DNA from: Setophaga petechia
Lineage: Eukaryota; Chordata; Aves; Passeriformes; Parulidae
Direction: 5' to 3'
Assembly: GCA_024362935.1 (NCBI GenBank)
Contig: JANCRA010000007.1
Location: 16,462,003 to 16,526,002 of the forward strand
DNA: 64,000 bases
Shown: positions 44,801 through 50,950 of the stretch, one piece after another
Numbering within the stretch: the first letter of the stretch is position 1
Layout: each line of letters begins with the position of its first letter
Notes under the pieces: generated by a model
Told to the model about the DNA's origin: nothing
Databases searched by the model: none
Seen by the model: only the letters and a program-made list of their open reading frames with translations
Position numbers and translations under genes: made by a program

Positions 44801-47753
44801 ATTCCCAGCTTTTGTTCACATACATTGCTTTACACCTCCTCACCTTTTTAATGTATTACTGAAACAAGTGCTGACCACAGTCTTTTACTGTCTATCAAAT
44901 ATTTTGCTCTTTTCCACTGTCAAAGTCCCAGGAATCGCTAAATTTCACCAAGCTGCTTTTTAACTCATTTTCTCTGCCTCAAACATTTAGCTTCCTGATG
45001 TTTAGCAGGTTCCTTAGAGGCCTCTCTCAGCATTTCAGTCATGACATTGGAAGATTATTAATGACCCCAAAAGTCAGTTTAATCCTATTTAGCAAATTTT
45101 CCAAATTCAATGCTGACATTCCAAAATTACTATCTGGTCCCACTGACACTATGCAAGGTAGTTTTAACTCAATCTGACTTGAGTACAAGGAATCTCTTCA
45201 CTTCCATTCAAAGAATTCCTCCTATTGCTATTACAGTAGACACTGGCCTAGGTAACACCCTTTCAGAAGCTTTATCCTGTATTCAGGTAACAGTTGGTCA
45301 GTCTCTTGCAGTTTGCCTATCTCAAAGGCCATCTCTTTCTCTTTTTGGAATCCCCAAATCTTTTTAGCACATGTCTCTTTTATTCACTTTCTGAGGGCTC
45401 TTTACCTAAATTTATTCATTTCCCTCATCACTGAGAGTTAAGTATTCCTGGTTCTAATAATAAACAGGCCCACAGAAGCTTCTATCCCTCATCACATGAA
45501 AATATAAGAAATTTCCTACATTTCCTTCTCAACAATATACAGTTTTTTATATTATCATTTTTCTTATTAGAACAGGCTTGGTTCCCACATGCCAAATAAT
45601 ATTCTGATTCTGAAGCTCACACTTGCAGGAAAAAAATCTGCATGGGATTGACATAGCCCACCTTGACATACTAGTAGCACCTTTATTTCACATAATGCCT
45701 TCTGGTCAAACAGCTGCCACTGAAAAAGCTATCTCAATATTCTTCTTTGCTTCAAAGGATTTAATGAAAAAAACAGAATCCAATTCTTTGTATAGATAAA
45801 ATTAGCTTCTATAGCCAAAATACATGAAAAGAACAAGACAGTAGGAGGAGCTATAAAAGATACTGTCCAACAAGAAGGATTTCCATCTGCCAAAATACTA
45901 CATGAATAACTGCACAATTAATAAAACTCTTCTGTTACAAGAATAAACCTAGCAAACTTCCTCTGTGCCATACAGGTACTTTAGGCATTGGTCATTTGAT
46001 CAGACAACTAGAAAGTCAAGTTCTCTTTAGCAATGAAGAATTTAAGCATTATGGGGAAAAAGGTAACCTATACAGATTTTTGGAAAATTCTGACACATTA
46101 AGGATCAGAACATTTCTGACCTTTCAGTCCATTTCACAGCTGAGCTGATTGAGGCCAAAATAAAACATAGCATTTAGCTCAACACATTACAAACAAGACA
46201 TCTGGCAGGGAGTTTCAGCTAAGATGCCAGAAAAGCCTGTTTTGAGACACAGTCATCACACTGCTGTCCCACTGCAGATATGATTTTGGGACTCTGAAGT
46301 ATCTAGAGACGTGGTGCTGCACTGTCCTTACCTATCTGGAGAGGGTCTTTGACAGCCCTGACCCGGAAGAGCTGCTCCCCTCGCTGGAACTCATCTGCAC
46401 TGCCATTTGCCAAGCACGAGTACAGCCTGCAAGACAAAAACAGAACCTGTCAGGACCATCTGCTTTTGAGAAACTTCACAGTATTATCCTCTTTGCTGAC
46501 TTTTTCCTCTGGCTTTTGAAAAACCCTTGCTATCTTGAATACAAAGTCTAGGTCTCTCCCACCACTTCAACATTACAATTCAACCACAAAAGTCACGAAT
46601 CTCTTCCTAACTGGGTTTGTGTATAGCCACCAGCAGTTTTAGGAATTTCCACCTAAGGCTCTGAAACACAAATTCATTCATAGTCCAAAATTAAGCCTTC
46701 ATATAGTATAGTACAGTTCAAGGTCTAATGTTAGCATGCCACAGTAAAAACTCCTTCTAGACTAATTATCTGCATGCTCTTGTGAGGTTTTTTTGTATCT
46801 GTGTTCATCAGAATAATGAGCATGTACAACCAGCTGTCTTGCTCTATTCCCTAGCAGGTGATCTTACATCAATACCCCAGACACTACCTCTCCCAACTGA
46901 TACCCTTAAACAAACATACCCAAGAACTTTCAACAAGATTCTTTCTAAAAGAGTGTAGTATCACTACTTTGTGACAAAATTCTGAATGCACAGTTACATG
47001 AGTAGACCTCCTATAATATAAAAGCTTCAGCAAAGCTTAGAAATAGATCTAAAGGCAGAAAATCTTTGACTATGTAGTCACGTAGTTAATGTGGTAGCAT
47101 AAGAAATAGTCATCTGACTATATCAATTCTGATCACTGATGTAATTCAGCAAATTCTGGTTCTCCTATTTACACAAACAAAAGGATTGCACAGCACACTG
47201 AGCAAGCCCTCTTTGACAATTTCTGAACCCAGTTAAAGCTCTGACTCCAGCAACAGGTTCAAATTGGAAAGATGATCTTGTAAGACTAACATAAGGACAA
47301 AACTCCACAAGCTAGCCTAGCCTACTGTTAGCCAAATTAAAGGATGCATTTATTTTTTTATCCTTTACACACAGAACCTAGACATCTACATGGTTTTCCT
47401 GGCACATATGCAAGGCAGCTCACCCCAGAATAAAACCCCATATTACAGCATATCCCACAGTAATCTATCCATGTATTACAAAAGGTGCATGAGAGCCACA
47501 GCAGCACCAAATATACAGAACATCAAAAGGACAATGATTCACCTCAAGTGAACAAAATCTTTTCTTAAGCATCAGTGAAAAATAAATAGTATTTATTACC
47601 TGATATCCTCCTCATTTTCTGGGAAACTCCAGAAGGCGATTCGAAGCTGCAGTTGTTCAGGCACTGGAGGATAAACTTTCTCCACCACCTCAAATGGAAT
47701 GTGAAATGCAACCTGTTTTGCAGAGAGTTCCACCAATGGGATCACCAGCCCAT
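14656..47753 (-). CDS. ZSWIM8: ZSWIM8: SWIM-type zinc finger protein 8, cullin-RING ubiquitin ligase substrate receptor (exons 2-26)
   Basis: Twenty-five coding exons on the - strand, 47600-47753 down to 14656-14859, join in frame to about 1758 residues. With one missing first exon this gives 26, the exon count I recall for human ZSWIM8. In order they hold the conserved head, the SWIM finger (CxC-x8-CxH), a large helical and acidic region with long disordered Ser/Pro/Ala-rich stretches, and a very conserved C-terminus ending SLEMTTFSP. The protein (EBAX-1 in worms) is a substrate receptor binding Elongin B/C and a cullin (CUL2 in worms, CUL3 in mammalian work). It ubiquitylates Argonaute bound to a microRNA extensively paired with a trigger RNA, so the microRNA decays (target-directed microRNA degradation). 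The start codon and BC-box region are outside the window. The frame is intact. Confidence 0.96.
14860..16052 (-). other. ZSWIM8 intron 25
   Basis: 1193-base GT-AG intron. At about 15396-15425 a short stretch (GGATCATAGAACAG, then AATCCAACCTGG) faintly recalls CR1 but is too short to call. Confidence 0.7.
16053..16231 (-). CDS. ZSWIM8: ZSWIM8 exon 25
   Basis: Encodes VNYVHQFCVGAAKGVLSPF through QRCQQAYMQ after a split Gly codon. The donor is CAG/GTAAAG and the acceptor CTGTGCAG. Part of the highly conserved C-terminal helical domain. Confidence 0.95.
16232..17177 (-). other. ZSWIM8 intron 24
   Basis: 946-base GT-AG intron with no recognised feature. Confidence 0.8.
17178..17297 (-). CDS. ZSWIM8: ZSWIM8 exon 24
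   Basis: Encodes MLALEMLGRRAHNDHPNN through WLLGLAAKL, with split Gly codons at both ends (2+117+1 bases). Near-identical to human ZSWIM8 as I recall it. Confidence 0.95.
17298..18721 (-). other. ZSWIM8 intron 23
   Basis: 1424-base intron. It contains a perfect 18-base tandem duplication at 18076-18111 (listed separately) and nothing else recognised. Confidence 0.8.
18076..18111. repeat. Perfect 18-bp tandem duplication
   Basis: The unit TACTTATTAGTACAGTAG occurs twice in a row with no mismatch, and GTAGCTTACT flanks both sides. It lies in ZSWIM8 intron 23. Confidence 0.9.
18722..18895 (-). CDS. ZSWIM8: ZSWIM8 exon 23
   Basis: Encodes GSVHAGSTFPAIQGASL through LHYLHSAYRV in 2+171+1 bases, with donor GTAAGG. 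A Pro/Ser/Gln-rich linker (about 40 residues) leads into the conserved AYRV-GMLALEM block that continues in exon 24. Confidence 0.93.
18896..21155 (-). other. ZSWIM8 intron 22
   Basis: 2260-base GT-AG intron; no repeat or exon-like feature recognised. Confidence 0.8.
21156..21324 (-). CDS. ZSWIM8: ZSWIM8 exon 22
   Basis: 56 codons plus one base: GVHPAFIGAQYPYSVTAPSL through ETGLSLSSNVA. The donor is GCGC/GTAAGT and the acceptor CTGTTGCAG. Hydrophobic, Pro-rich low-complexity segment, predicted disordered. Confidence 0.93.
21325..21911 (-). other. ZSWIM8 intron 21
   Basis: 587-base GT-AG intron with no recognised feature. Confidence 0.8.
21912..22394 (-). CDS. ZSWIM8: ZSWIM8 exon 21
   Basis: 161 codons, phase 0 at both ends. 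The first third is a conserved helical part, DNLMLEKACMAVEEAAKGG to HQWYWLYEQT. The rest is a variable linker: Ala/Gly/Ser-rich, then TVAAAVTAAATVMPVISVGS, then His/Thr/Pro-rich (MAHTHTQGLHPYTT), ending PRPAVFPVPGSAYPQ. The linker differs clearly from the human protein as I recall it, while the helical part hardly does. Confidence 0.95.
22395..22681 (-). other. ZSWIM8 intron 20
   Basis: Short 287-base GT-AG intron; nothing seen in it. Confidence 0.8.
22682..22905 (-). CDS. ZSWIM8: ZSWIM8 exon 20
   Basis: Encodes QAMEIGSAALNILVECW through QRALVQCKEQ. The exon must start at TTAG/GGCAGGCC, because only then does the split Gly from exon 19 complete (ITG-QAMEIG). The CAG five bases further would shift the frame. 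Well-conserved alpha-helical region. Confidence 0.95.
22906..23650 (-). other. ZSWIM8 intron 19
   Basis: 745-base intron with a weak donor (ACAG/GTTACA). No inserted element recognised. Confidence 0.8.
23651..23940 (-). CDS. ZSWIM8: ZSWIM8 exon 19
   Basis: 96 whole codons between split ones: YKGRRLESHAPHVPNQPSE through YSSHVSWIT. It contains the very conserved FYFELAKTVLIKAGG and ALGLHNFVSPNWLSRTYSS segments. Confidence 0.96.
24122..24344 (-). CDS. ZSWIM8: ZSWIM8 exon 18
   Basis: Encodes MASIDSSAPETTSDSSPT, then SRRPLRGGWATTSWGRG, then a Ser tract (SISSSSSDSLGSSSSSGS), ending ARAKTVEVG in 2+219+2 bases. A Ser/Arg-rich disordered linker, likely phosphorylated; that last point is inference. 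Confidence 0.95.
24345..25273 (-). other. ZSWIM8 intron 17 with CR1 fragment
   Basis: 929-base GT-AG intron. Its donor-proximal part is occupied by a CR1 LINE fragment at about 25010-25240, listed separately. Confidence 0.8.
25010..25240 (-). mobile_element. CR1 LINE 3'-end fragment
   Basis: Read on the + strand it carries the familiar CR1 order: TCATAGAACAG near the start, CATCCAACCTGGTCTTAAA, CAGGGATGGGGCATCCACCA, then AAAGAACTTCTTCCTAATGT and the distal CTGTAAAAAGCTCTTCTCCC. Because CR1 elements end in repeats of the ATTCTATG type, this orientation places the element on the - strand, the same sense as ZSWIM8. It is degraded, 5'-truncated and clearly non-coding. Confidence 0.85.
25274..25426 (-). 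CDS. ZSWIM8: ZSWIM8 exon 17
   Basis: Encodes SSQRSPCEPAAEATVLKQEG, KVPSRLALGNRGGYNGR and SPVRQKKKHT. The acceptor is a tandem TAGCAG (NAGNAG). I used the second AG (exon edge 25426) because it gives STQ-ESSQ, matching the human order; using the first AG (edge 25429) adds one Ala. The donor is GTGGGA. Confidence 0.92.
25689..25920 (-). CDS. ZSWIM8: ZSWIM8 exon 16
   Basis: 77 codons plus one base: ILDKLLDRESQTHKPQTLSS through NFVEKSTQ. The conserved start continues KLKK from exon 15; the rest is a Gln/Ala/Ser-rich linker (QSAAAIQQLPGTSVTQQAAV). The acceptor ends in AAG (TTGTTGAAG), weaker than usual but required by the frame. Confidence 0.93.
25921..27166 (-). other. ZSWIM8 intron 15
   Basis: 1246-base GT-AG intron, AT-rich, no recognised feature. 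Confidence 0.8.
27167..27291 (-). CDS. ZSWIM8: ZSWIM8 exon 15
   Basis: Encodes MKTTVSEAEHPLLCEGTRR through YKDDQSKLKK after a split Gly codon, with donor GTGAGT. Matches human ZSWIM8 as recalled except a single S for A. Confidence 0.96.
27292..28181 (-). other. ZSWIM8 intron 14
   Basis: 890-base GT-AG intron with no recognised feature. Confidence 0.8.
28182..28265 (-). CDS. ZSWIM8: ZSWIM8 exon 14
   Basis: Small exon, 2+81+1 bases: SRPPSRNWNNEMPGDEEL then GFEAAVAAL. Bounded by CTCCTACAG and GTAAGA. Confidence 0.95.
28266..28843 (-). other. ZSWIM8 intron 13
   Basis: 578-base GT-AG intron with no recognised feature. Confidence 0.8.
28844..29027 (-). CDS. ZSWIM8: ZSWIM8 exon 13
   Basis: 61 codons plus one base: VKLAYQESEIAALLKKIPLG through SFIFDVLCTP. 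Phase 0 acceptor after CCACCAG. Conserved helical segment. Confidence 0.96.
29028..30294 (-). other. ZSWIM8 intron 12
   Basis: 1267-base GT-AG intron with no recognised feature. Confidence 0.8.
30295..30474 (-). CDS. ZSWIM8: ZSWIM8 exon 12
   Basis: 60 codons, phase 0 at both ends: GKKNKVSTSKQTWMATNTLS through QRPPASTKALE. The donor is GTAATG and the acceptor CTCAAACAG. Confidence 0.96.
30475..30988 (-). other. ZSWIM8 intron 11
   Basis: 514-base GT-AG intron with no recognised feature. Confidence 0.8.
30989..31120 (-). CDS. ZSWIM8: ZSWIM8 exon 11
   Basis: 44 codons, phase 0: VLFACAEALYAHGYSSEACR through DLKVEQPPTK. TPR-like paired helices by appearance. The donor is GTAGAG and the acceptor CTTCTTGCAG. 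Confidence 0.96.
31121..31910 (-). other. ZSWIM8 intron 10
   Basis: 790-base GT-AG intron with no recognised feature. Confidence 0.8.
31911..32919 (-). CDS. ZSWIM8: ZSWIM8 exon 10 (largest exon, 1009 bases)
   Basis: 336 codons after a split Arg. It starts with a conserved, mostly helical head (DLCSQLRQWQLKVIDNVKRG, CYFNWEEAYPIPG). A basic Ser/Pro-rich disordered part follows, then the conserved SSEDSSLEPDLAEMSLDDSS block, an acidic run (GEEEDDYQVYYLNP), and PLEQENRME at the end. The donor is GTGAGT. The acceptor is CTTAG, with a second in-frame AG six bases on (GCGCAG) that would drop two Arg. The disordered middle is the part most different from mammals. Confidence 0.95.
32920..35312 (-). 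other. ZSWIM8 intron 9
   Basis: 2393-base GT-AG intron holding a perfect 16-base tandem duplication at 34714-34745; otherwise nothing recognised. Confidence 0.8.
34714..34745. repeat. Perfect 16-bp tandem duplication
   Basis: The unit GGTGCTAAATAAAGAT occurs twice head to tail without mismatch, in ZSWIM8 intron 9. Confidence 0.88.
35313..35488 (-). CDS. ZSWIM8: ZSWIM8 exon 9
   Basis: 58 codons plus two bases: ITGWWYSVRTSASHSSASGH through LDPTISPQ. Almost unchanged from human as recalled. The donor is GTGAGC. Confidence 0.96.
35489..36395 (-). other. ZSWIM8 intron 8
   Basis: 907-base GT-AG intron. A 19-base AT-rich tandem duplication lies at 36275-36312. Confidence 0.8.
36275..36312. repeat. 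19-bp AT-rich tandem duplication
   Basis: The unit AATAATAAAATAATTGTA plus one A occurs twice in tandem, about 85 bases downstream of the exon 8 donor in ZSWIM8 intron 8. Confidence 0.75.
36396..36597 (-). CDS. ZSWIM8: ZSWIM8 exon 8
   Basis: Encodes DVNSMYLSSTEPPAAAEWAC through TDQCLNYEQ after a split Ser, 1+201 bases. Conserved helical core following the SWIM finger region. Confidence 0.96.
36598..36937 (-). other. ZSWIM8 intron 7
   Basis: 340-base GT-AG intron with no recognised feature. Confidence 0.8.
36938..37058 (-). CDS. ZSWIM8: ZSWIM8 exon 7
   Basis: 2+117+2 bases: PTAGPSASDQSTWYLDESTL through CGPTPVVF. The acceptor ends AAG (CATTTGTAAG), weak but fixed by phase and by the match to exon 6. 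The donor is GTAAGC. Confidence 0.94.
37059..37671 (-). other. ZSWIM8 intron 6
   Basis: 613-base GT-AG intron with no recognised feature. Confidence 0.8.
37672..37753 (-). CDS. ZSWIM8: ZSWIM8 exon 6
   Basis: 27 codons plus one base: ILPTAQRLLDELLSSQSTAI then NTVCGAP. The acceptor is GTTTTCAG and the donor GTAATT. Confidence 0.95.
37754..39745 (-). other. ZSWIM8 intron 5
   Basis: 1992-base GT-AG intron with no recognised feature. Confidence 0.8.
39746..39853 (-). CDS. ZSWIM8: ZSWIM8 exon 5
   Basis: 36 codons, phase 0: ASAVCLRAPVSESLSRLQRD through LISELPQQ. It follows directly on the SWIM finger and begins the helical linker. The donor is GTAAGT and the acceptor CTTTCTTCAG. Confidence 0.96.
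39854..41540 (-). other. ZSWIM8 intron 4
   Basis: 1687-base GT-AG intron, AT-rich, no recognised feature. Confidence 0.8.
41541..41713 (-). CDS. ZSWIM8: ZSWIM8 exon 4, carrying the SWIM zinc finger
   Basis: 57 codons after a split Gly: FHLSATVVPPQMVPPKGAYN, VAVMFDRCRITSCSCTCGAG, AKWCAHVVALCLFRIHN. It holds the entire CxC-x8-CxH finger that defines the family. Much more GC-rich than the flanking introns. The donor AAT/GTAGGC is weak at position -1. Confidence 0.96.
41574..41615 (-). other. ZSWIM8: SWIM zinc-finger motif of ZSWIM8
   Basis: The Cys of C-S-C at 41613-41615 through the His of C-A-H at 41574-41576 give CxC-x8-CxH, all four ligands present. SWIM fingers bind zinc; in ZSWIM8 the finger belongs to the part engaged with substrate. 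Structural role inferred from the family. Confidence 0.93.
41714..46331 (-). other. ZSWIM8 intron 3
   Basis: 4618-base GT-AG intron. It contains a CR1 fragment at about 43638-43745, listed separately; no exon or RNA gene recognised. Confidence 0.8.
43638..43745 (-). mobile_element. CR1 LINE 3'-end fragment
   Basis: Starts AAGAATCACAGAATCTTTGA with GGTTGGAAAAGGCCCCTAGG, continues GATCATCTACCTAAGTG, then CTGGCACTGCCACATTCACC and ACTAAATCATGTCCCCAAGT. These follow the order of the avian CR1 3' end read in reverse complement, so the element is on the - strand. Only the last 100 or so bases remain. Confidence 0.85.
46332..46426 (-). CDS. ZSWIM8: ZSWIM8 exon 3
   Basis: 1+93+1 bases: LYSCLANGSADEFQRGEQLF then RVRAVKDPLQI. 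The acceptor is GTCTTGCAG and the donor GTAAGG. Leads into exon 4 through a split Gly. Confidence 0.96.
46427..47599 (-). other. ZSWIM8 intron 2
   Basis: 1173-base GT-AG intron with no recognised feature. Confidence 0.8.
47600..47753 (-). CDS. ZSWIM8: ZSWIM8 exon 2 (first coding exon inside the window)
   Basis: 2+150+2 bases: completes a split Asp and encodes GLVIPLVELSAKQVAFHIPF through SFPENEEDI plus two bases of a split Arg codon. The acceptor is GTCTTTCTAG. In human ZSWIM8 the residues just before belong to exon 1. The first bases of this exon read ATGG, but that ATG is out of frame and soon stopped, so the exon is not an alternative start. Confidence 0.96.
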
Positions 47754-47826
47754 CTAGAAAGACAAGAAACAAAACACAATTAGCCATTCAGAGAACAAAA
47801 CTTGTGAGAGGCTAAAGAGGTCAAAG

Positions 47827-47878
47827 CTCTTCCAGCTTCTCTTTTATCTCACCTCTTCCACCTTCTCTTTTATCTCAC
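47827..47878. repeat. 26-bp tandem duplication, pyrimidine-rich
   Basis: Two head-to-tail copies of a unit beginning CTCTTCCAGCTTCTC and ending TTATCTCAC, with a single G/C difference. It lies about 75 bases upstream (in transcript sense) of the ZSWIM8 exon 2 acceptor. Confidence 0.88.
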
Positions 47879-49836
47879 GTTAAAGACCATTTTTGAGGGA
47901 TAGTAAAGTCAGCACAGAAATCTTTTGAAGACTTTTGAGGAGTTGTCTGTCAACTCTATGTTTGTTTTCAACCACTCAGGGAACAAATCCCAAAAAACAA
48001 TCCTTGCCCAAAAGAGCTGCATCAGCCTAGCAGTTTGTCTCCTGCCAAAACTGACATTGTTTAGAAAGACTTAAGGTTACCAAGTATTTTCCCACGCATT
48101 TCTGTCACAATGTGGCAGCGACATCCCGTGAATTCCAGTAGTCTACACAAAGAATTAGTCCAACATATATGCACAAGCAGCAACAGAATGGTTATCCAAG
48201 AACTTTAGTGTTGACTTTTTTTGCCAACGCTCAGTATTCACCCATTTACAAGGTTTTTATTTCAATTAGTATTTGTTGGTTTATTTCCTTCACCACCACC
48301 CTTCATATATCTGCCTTTATACTTCAAGAGCCTTAGAGAGGCAACTGGGAATTCACGTGTCAGTGCAGTGCTGACTACACAAAGCTCATGAGGATTTTAA
48401 GGCAGTAAGAACTTAATATAAATATATTTAACCATCACCCTTCTACCAAATTAACTCCACTTTTTATGGTTTTTATCCACAGATGAAGATTTCCTATCAT
48501 CTGGCTATAGAACTCTGATGTTTCTGCTTTGCTCTGACCCAAATTACACTTTATACAAAATGCCAGACTTGTCATATCTGCAAGTACATACATCCCTGCT
48601 GTACTGAGATCACCTCCTGATCCATCACTACAGCAGCCTTGGTTTCCTCATCTTCCAAACCCTGATGCCAAACCCCTAATTAATTCAGATATTCAATGTT
48701 ATGTCTCTTCGCCTCCCTCACCAGCCACTAAAACATGACTGGAAGCCAGGACATAAACCAACCTGGCATTCAGCTTCCCCTCCACACCAGCCTCCAGACA
48801 GCACATCCAAGGAAAACTTTAGCACTGATGTCAGTAAGCACTTTCTCACCCTCTGCCTAGAGACACCCTCCAGTCCCAGCAGCTGGGAAAGACAGGAGAG
48901 GAGAGGGTTTTGAAAGTGCAAGCACACAGCAAAGCAGCCAACATCTCCCCCAGCACTGAGCAGACCCAACAAGCGAAAGGATTACATAAGTATGGAAAAA
49001 ACCCCTCCGTTTTCTAACATCCACATTTAGGACTTTTTTGCAAGGAAATTAGATTCATTAGTTACTATTCCCTTCTCTCAGATAGAGTCAGTCTTTTGCC
49101 ATCAGGGTTGGTTCTCCACCACCAATGATTTTTATTTTATGTTATAGATCCAGTCTCTATTTTACAGTGCTATAATCCCCTTCACAAATGTGAGAGAAGC
49201 AGCTTATAAAAGGAGTGAAATTGGGAAAAGATGTGCCCCTTTCTCTACAGCTAGCAGATAAACAAGCTTTTAGCAGAAAAGTAATTTCATTTCCACTTTT
49301 GACAACCAAAACAGGTGTAAAGCCTTTAATCAAGTTACTAAAAAATATACTGCTTTTAATTAGTCCCTAAAAAGTCTACTGTTTCTAATTAGTGCAACAC
49401 AGTCAAATTAATATCAATCCTGCTGCTACAGTAGTAGTAGATACTGCAGAAAGTCCAAATTGAGGCACTTTCATACTTGAAATTACTCTGAGCAATGAAA
49501 GGAGAGGTATTTTGCATGGTTTAAAATGCATTTCTTCTATAGAGGTACCCTACTCAGTTGTCTCATTACACAATACTAGAAAAGAGATAACACCCAAACA
49601 ACCTCTACAAGCTAAAAGGCTCAGAAAATGATGTCAGTATTGACTGAAACACCTGTACATTCTTTTGAGAGCTGCAAGCCTTCAGCCTGGATGGTATTCC
49701 TTTTTACCATTCCTTTCTATAAAGATCTGGTGCTGGGTATGAAGGTTAGATGAGAAATACTGCAACATGAGACCTCATCTGCTCCAGCACAAGTCTAGCA
49801 CAAGTCAGTCAGCTTGACTTCAATAACTGTACAAAG

Positions 49837-49856
49837 TAAGGTAAGGTAAGGTAAGG
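49837..49856. repeat. (TAAGG)4 pentanucleotide microsatellite
   Basis: Four exact copies of TAAGG in ZSWIM8 intron 1. Short, potentially length-variable. Confidence 0.9.
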
Positions 49857-50865
49857 CTGACTTTGCACTGAACCCATGAACTGATTCAGCAGCTGTACTG
49901 TGTCAGTAGCAATGAGCAGAAGACAGGTGGCCAATTATGTGGCATAACTCAGAGCACACAGCTGAAACATCTCGGGAATAAGGTGAAAGCAGTAAAACCT
50001 GCAGGGGGGAAAAAACCAACCATCTTACTTAAAAGACCATGCACGATTCTAAAGTTCAGAACTTTTAATAAGGAAAAAGAGAGATTAAAAAAACCCAGTA
50101 GAAATTAACTGAAAAATAGAAAGCCAACTGTCAATCATACTCCAAGGGTGTGTGAATTCACAATAGCTACCTTGGCACACATGTAAATGCCAAAATGAAG
50201 ACATTAAACTGCCCTAAGTTTCAAGGAGGTAGTCACCCATGTAGCCAAGGTGAGACAACCCTACCTGCAATAGGGCTCAGAGCAGTCTTAGAGGGTCTTT
50301 TCCCTTTTTACTCCTGTAAAGTCAGCTGGACAGTCCTACTTTGGTGCTAAAACTAGACTTCAAATACTCTCATCTGAGTCCCAAACAAAGAGAGATCTAT
50401 TCAAGAAGTTTATTTCCAGATACACAAATCTTGGGTTGGTGGATTTATACCTGCTTGTAGGTAGATTCATACCTACTTGTATCAAGAGGTATTATCAATA
50501 AAACAGACAAAAGGTACTCTCAGGTTCTATAATAAATATTTTTAGCAAAGAAGGAAAAAGGAAGTCTGCTAGAAAAGTAAAGGAGAAAGCACCACAGTTT
50601 CTGCTCATAAAGCAAAAATAAGTATAGGAAGGAAGACTGCAAATTTAATATTAAAAAAATTAAACAGCAGTGAAGTTAAATTCCTGAGACAAAGGAGAAG
50701 ATAATTTTAAATTGTGGAGCAAAATTAGCATGAATCACTATTTGTTCTTAGAAGCAGACATGACCCAATCAGAAGAAAAAGTACATTTAAAATCTTGGAA
50801 GAATAGAGTCACAAGTAAAGCATAAGCAACCTGAAACAATTCTCAAAGGCTAAATGACCAAGAAA

Positions 50866-50950
50866 ACCCAGGTCTGGAAGGGATTTTGAGAAGCCATCTA
50901 ATCTATATCTCCTAACCAAAATGCAAGATCAAGCATATCTGAACCATTCT
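50866..50950 (-). mobile_element. Probable CR1-family remnant
   Basis: The stretch CCCAGGTCTGGAAGGGATTT, GAGAAGCCATCTAATC, then GCAAGATCAAGCATATCTGA and ACCATTCTGAATAAATC follows the pattern of older CR1 3' ends. It is short and diverged, so the assignment is tentative. Confidence 0.5.

Noticed and set aside
47745..47753. ATG at the very start of ZSWIM8 exon 2 as a possible start codon
   Set aside because: It is out of frame with the protein and meets TGA within four codons. The split Asp codon from exon 1 explains the sequence.
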